From: Plicaturopsis crispa FD-325 SS-3
Lineage: Eukaryota > Basidiomycota > Agaricomycetes > Amylocorticiales > Amylocorticiaceae
Assembly (NCBI GenBank): GCA_000827205.1
Contig: KN832560.1
Coordinates: forward strand, 1,441,244-1,505,243
Direction of reading: 5' to 3'
Length of the DNA: 64,000 bases
Shown here: positions 59,991 to 64,000 of the stretch, piece by piece
Position numbering within the stretch: the first letter of the stretch is position 1
Layout of the letters: every line of letters starts with the position of its first letter
Translations under genes and position numbers: made by a program
The notes under the pieces: model-generated
What the model was told of the DNA's origin: nothing
Seen by the model: only the letters and a program-made list of their open reading frames with translations
The model's database searches: none

Positions 59991-61535
59991 CTATATTCCC
60001 GAAAGTGACTTATTATAATCGCCGTACTCCCAATTGAAACAGTCCTACACAGCTGTCAGCGCATGCTCGACTGGCAGCTGGCCTGATAGTACTCACGAAG
60101 CAATCCTCCTCCGGCTCTGCGAGGGGCACCGTGCGCCCCTCGGCGTGCGGCCAGTCCTCCGCGAGCAGCTTCTCGATGACGACCTTGATCCCGTGCGTGC
60201 GGCTGTCGACGCTCCAGCCGAGCTTCGACACCGTATCGTAGCGCACGACCTTGCCCAGATGGCATCTGTAACGCGCACCAATTAGCTTAAATGTGGGTAG
60301 CGTGCAGGATTGACGGGGCGTACCGTGATTCCATGGCGTAGCCACCTATGCCGCAGATCGAGGTGACGCCAGTGCAGGTGCCCATGGCGAGCGGGTCAGC
60401 GGTGTGCAAAACGTGTGTTATGTGCTGCGTAGATGGCTGCAGAGGATATATTAGCTGTCAGATCATCTGAAAGGTTGTTTTGGGTCGTACAGGAGATGGG
60501 AGATGAAGGCGGGTTGCAGCGAGCTTCTCGCCTGGGGCTTCGAAGGCCACCACGGGGGCACCAAAAGTCGCGCCCAAAAGAGACGCCAGCGAGCCACCAA
60601 GTGAGTGCCCTGTTTCCCCGTTAGACAAGGAGTACACAAGAGGTCGGCGGGAATACACACCTATTAACCAGATATTCGCCTCGGGATACATGTATGTAAG
60701 ATTATTGTAAAGATTCTGCAGAATACTTTAGTTGGAGTTGGGTGGTATAGCAGGTTCACGTACAGTGCCGATCGGATAGAACAAGCTGTCCTCGATGAGG
60801 GACCGCTCGACACATGTCTGGTCGCACTTGTATCCGCCCGAGTAGCAGTCGCAGACCGGATACCACGTGGGTCCAACGCGCGCGCAACAGCACGAAAAGA
60901 GGAGGTTGTCGTTCAGCTTGTCTTTCTTCACTGTGGGCCCGCCTCCGCCGACTGCCCAACCAGCAGATGTGCCCTTCACAGAGACAGCCACTGTGCTGTT
61001 GTCGCTCGACACGAAGACGTGCCCGCGGAACCCGTCTGCGTCTGGTTCCCATCCGTACGGATAGCTCTGTAGATTCCGAACAATTAGAAAACCTAAGCTA
61101 CGAGTGTGATGGACTCACTGCGTTCCAATCGTCGCCTAGAGTGTACCAGTCCTTCTCCTGCGGGTCCGAGTAATACGCGTTGCTCGTCATCTTCGCCAAC
61201 GTCAAAAGTGTCTGCCGGTCATCGACGTTAGGTCCGTCAACTTCCACTTCATCCCATCGCAATATCTCGCTTTCCAGATTCCAAAGCGAGCGGAATCGGG
61301 CGCTCGAGAACGCGGAGAAGGACGAAGGCCTGTGTGCGCGGATGCGACGCGTGTTGACATTGTAAGTTTCTTGAACCAGGGCGTTAGAAGAAACCACGTC
61401 AGAGAGCAGTATCCGTGAGTCGTTAGATACGCCGTGCTCGTGTCGTAGCTGGAATCGCAGCGGTGCGGGTATCTCCTTTGTCCATAAGAAAGTTCCAAGT
61501 AGGAGACGTAGGGCTGTAGGAACCAAATCAAACAT
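59991..61535 (-). CDS. ATG15: Autophagy-related lipase ATG15
   Basis: Vacuolar lipase that disrupts autophagic and multivesicular-body membranes. Start [18 protein letters not shown], a signal-anchor segment; then [33 protein letters not shown], a [20 protein letters not shown] block, a Cys-rich region ([26 protein letters not shown]), the nucleophile motif [13 protein letters not shown] (GxSxG, with the intron just before it), [37 protein letters not shown], and the C-terminal [15 protein letters not shown]. Conserved Atg15 order, normal length of about 400-450 residues. A motif shared with CDC73 lies at 61705-61715, about 170 bases upstream of the start. Confidence 0.9.
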
Positions 61536-61939
61536 TGTGATTATAAGACATCGACAGGATTTGTGGATCGTTTAATCCCGATGTTTCGCGTCGGATGTAA
61601 CAGAGATGAGAAGGGAATACGGAATCGAGGCGCGGTGCGAGGTGGTAGAAAGCAAGCAAGCTGCGACGCTAAGTACCAGCCACGGCCCGTGCTGATTGGG
61701 AGAATTAGCCCCTGAATCCTCTTGCTCCCGAGTCTCCAATTTCAAACCAAAATTGAAGAAATCAGCGATTTCATAGCTCTAACCTCGAGGGTCCGTGACC
61801 GTAAACGTTCCCGTTAACTTGCTCATATACGGTGAAGTATTCATTGCGTCTATTTGGCCCTAGGGTGCGTGTGCTGACATATTTATAGAGCCTAAACTCG
61901 GCTCAGTGCACAAGCCGTTCTGACTGCTACGGTGGTGGC
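61536..61939. other. Divergent promoter region, ATG15 and F-box/LRR gene
   Basis: 404 bases. TATTTATAG at about 61881-61889 lies some 55 bases upstream of the F-box/LRR start. AATTAGCCCCTGA at 61703-61715 is shared exactly with the CDC73 upstream region. Confidence 0.45.
61703..61730. repeat. Dispersed short motif, copy C (ATG15 upstream)
   Basis: AATTAGCCCCTGA, an exact match of 13 bases with copy A, followed by GCTCCCGAG; about 170 bases upstream of the ATG15 start codon. The second half of the motif is more diverged than in copies A and B. Confidence 0.45.
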
Positions 61940-63460
61940 ATGCCTAGTAACAGCATGCACGACCAGCCGCAGCCCACTACAACTGTGCCCCAGACGGAAC
62001 ATGTAGTAATTCCATCCTCGGCGGGAACGGAGAATGTACCTCGCTTGCCCACTGGAATTGGCCATCTCCCTACCGAACTTCTCTACGCGATCTTCAGACA
62101 GGTCTTCTGGTTGGCGCGCGAAGAAGTGGGACAGATGGCCCACTCCCCGTCTACTGCAGAGCAGACCAATTCGTCAAACTGGCATGGCAATCTTGACCTG
62201 CATTCGCCGTCCTTATTCCCATACGCGATTTCCAATGTTTGCCGATTGTGGCGAGACATAATGGCGGACGTTCCAATGTATTGGACACGACTTGTCGTCT
62301 ATGCTGGCAGTGCCGAAACCACCAATCCTTCCATCCAGTCACAGCTTAGGTGGTCTGGGGACCTTCCTTTTAGCTTTACCGTCATTCGCCGTGAACGAGA
62401 CAATAGCGACCTCCCAGATCTCGAAAGGGCACACATGGCAGCCATCATGGCCCTTCTAAAACCCCACGTCCACCACGCGTGTATGATTCAATTCAATGCT
62501 CTCTATTCTACGTCTCTACCTCCGCTACGCGGCAACCTCGTAGGAACAGCGTCACAGCTCTATGAGCTGAGATTGGAATCGGAGTTATCAGGCGACGGAA
62601 TTGATGTTTGTGCCAATATAGACACGAATGCGACGCTATTCTTCCGGTGTCCTCATCTCCGCACCCTTGACCTCGATGGCAATAACTTTCGCGACGCAGT
62701 CAAGCACCAATGGCTCAAGTCATTTGGGGACGTACATGGCATTATTGTCTCTCGCCTAGAAGACCCAATCTCCCTGAAAGACAGCCTTTCTGCGCTACAG
62801 ATGCTTCACAAGTTGATGACACTCGAACTCCGCAATATTGCATTCTCCCTGGACACTCCTCCGCAGCCAGACACAATACACTTCCCTGGGCTGTCGTACA
62901 TCACCTTTGACCACCTCGATGGCGACGCCGTGCAGGTCATCTTGCGTTCTATCAATGATGCCCATTACAGCGAGGTTGTAATTGCTGAATGCTCCCTCTC
63001 TCGGATACGCGACCCAAACTTCGATTGGGCACATCGGCTCTTCCTGCGCGATATCGGCTCCGAGGAGGCCCTCATTCCATTCCTGCTGCGCTGGAGCTCC
63101 CGTGATGTAAACAGCGGACCGTATGAGCTCAGCTTCAAGCGCTGCCCATCTTTCACGAACTCGACGTTGCGCTCTATGTCGACAGGCGGGGCAATGAACG
63201 ACCATTGGGTGTGCCCTGCACTCACAGATATCGAGGTTATCGAGTGCCACAACTTCTCCGCAAAGTACCTTAGGAGGATGGTCAGGATGCGGCAAAATGC
63301 ATCCGACATGCAGGATACAGAGGACGATACACTACCGGGGGATAACGATATCGTGTCCTACATCGAAACCGTCACCATCTCCGGATGCGGACCCATCTTG
63401 ACCGAGAAAGACCAAGACTGGTTCAGAAGTAATCTCGACGGATTCTATTACAGTGTTTGA
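61940..63460 (+). CDS. F-box/LRR-type protein, 506 residues
   Basis: Single exon. N-terminal Pro/Gln/Thr-rich stretch, then an F-box-like segment GIGHLPTELLYAIFRQVFWL with ISNVCRLWRDIMADVPMYWT (the common Agaricomycete F-box form), and a C-terminal half of irregular leucine-rich strands (PHLRTLDLDGNNFRDAV, LHKLMTLELRNIAFSLD, LSYITFDHLDGDAVQVIL, LTDIEVIECHNFSAKYLRR). Probable SCF substrate adaptor, target unknown. It is unrelated in detail to the TPR/F-box gene at 23758. Confidence 0.8.
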   Translation: MPSNSMHDQPQPTTTVPQTEHVVIPSSAGTENVPRLPTGIGHLPTELLYAIFRQVFWLAREEVGQMAHSPSTAEQTNSSNWHGNLDLHSPSLFPYAISNVCRLWRDIMADVPMYWTRLVVYAGSAETTNPSIQSQLRWSGDLPFSFTVIRRERDNSDLPDLERAHMAAIMALLKPHVHHACMIQFNALYSTSLPPLRGNLVGTASQLYELRLESELSGDGIDVCANIDTNATLFFRCPHLRTLDLDGNNFRDAVKHQWLKSFGDVHGIIVSRLEDPISLKDSLSALQMLHKLMTLELRNIAFSLDTPPQPDTIHFPGLSYITFDHLDGDAVQVILRSINDAHYSEVVIAECSLSRIRDPNFDWAHRLFLRDIGSEEALIPFLLRWSSRDVNSGPYELSFKRCPSFTNSTLRSMSTGGAMNDHWVCPALTDIEVIECHNFSAKYLRRMVRMRQNASDMQDTEDDTLPGDNDIVSYIETVTISGCGPILTEKDQDWFRSNLDGFYYSV

Positions 63461-63934
63461 TGAGACGCTCGGCCGTGACAGTGGATAGACGGTGTGTACA
63501 TCATGTCCTCTCGCTCGCATCGTGTTGCTCAACGAACGTCCTCAGAAACATAGAAAATAACCTGGCGTAGTGGGATACTGATGGTCCTCGCTATCTCTGC
63601 AAAACGGCGCAGAAATGAGTCGTGCTCAGAGACGGACACCGATCGAAATGCTTTCTCTCCCTCAATCAACCGCCAAAGTATGCATTTACCGACACTCGAA
63701 TCGTGGTTAGAGCTTCACGCTCGCAAAGGTGTTATGGAGATACATTACTGAACAACGCGCAGTGACAGCGTGCTAGCTATTCTGAAATGTTGGTGTGCCA
63801 CCCAGCTCGATTCTGCATAGACCATACGCTTCAATCAAATTTGTTCTGCCGATAATTGTACACAGTCATTGCGGGGTACTCCGCATCGGTTGAAAGATTG
63901 TTTGACGCCCATATCACCCCGCTTCTCTTCGTGC
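63461..63934. other. Convergent intergenic region
   Basis: 474 bases between the F-box/LRR stop and the stop of the third dehydrogenase copy. No gene or repeat recognised. Confidence 0.4.
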
Positions 63935-64000
63935 TTAGGCCGTTTCCTGGGGGCGAACGACCAGCTTACGTCCACTGACTTTGTTCGCCTTGAGTTTCTC
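63935..64000 (-). CDS. Zinc-binding-dehydrogenase family protein, copy 3 of 3, C-terminus only
   Basis: The last 21 codons, reading EKLKANKVSGRKLVVRPQETA then stop. This aligns with the C-termini of the 5684-6955 gene (ends SGQKLVARPQETV) and the 43006-44265 gene (ends SGLKLIAQPQATA). The rest lies beyond the right edge, so whether it is whole cannot be told. Confidence 0.75.
   Translation of the reverse strand, partial: EKLKANKVSGRKLVVRPQETA

Overview
The window looks like nuclear DNA of a mushroom-forming basidiomycete (Agaricomycetes; Polyporales is possible, but I cannot name a species). Evidence: about 25 densely packed eukaryotic genes, introns of mostly 45-65 nt with GT-AG ends, and families characteristic of Agaricomycetes (DUF6534 membrane proteins, DUF6593, DUF6697, F-box/LRR expansions, GMC oxidoreductase, kinase expansions). 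I found no rRNA, tRNA or CRISPR.

Layout, left to right. 1-2036: a head-to-head pair, the N-acetyltransferase subunit NAA35 (runs off the left edge) and mitochondrial tryptophanyl-tRNA synthetase. 3141-6955: a GMC oxidoreductase and a zinc-binding-dehydrogenase-type (enoyl reductase) gene. 7331-10704: a second head-to-head mitochondrial pair, the RNA helicase SUV3 and ribosomal protein mS33. 10759-16483: an unrecognised conserved-looking protein, a small secreted basic protein, a short P450-like protein and a coiled-coil DUF6697 protein. 17943-23082: two tandem DUF6534 multi-pass membrane genes with the same intron plan. 23758-29225: F-box protein, SDR reductase, inositol polyphosphate multikinase and a small RDEL-ending protein. 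29923-36689: one long intersectin-type scaffold (EH, coiled coil, polyproline, WH2, two SH3, DH, PH), like Cin1 of Cryptococcus. 36863-44265: MYND finger protein, CDC73, MFS transporter and a second zinc-binding dehydrogenase. 45577-49448: Cdc25-type Ras exchange factor. 49449-56428: a gene-poor stretch holding two non-autonomous DNA transposons and a DUF6593 gene. 56429-59705: two tandem kinase-like genes. 59991-63460: autophagy lipase ATG15 and a single-exon F-box/LRR protein. The right edge cuts a third zinc-binding-dehydrogenase copy.

Themes: mitochondrial expression genes arranged as divergent pairs; signalling and endocytosis (intersectin, Cdc25, IPK2); accessory oxidoreductases; and recent local duplication (DUF6534 pair, kinase pair, three dehydrogenase copies). 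The structures most worth a second look are the 1-kb fold-back element with a 3-bp target duplication, the 495-bp inverted-repeat element, the duplicated DUF6534 promoter motif, a short motif shared by several gene starts, and the compact P450-like gene. I did not find a clearly unprecedented system. All exon joins were made by eye from splice signals and reading phase.
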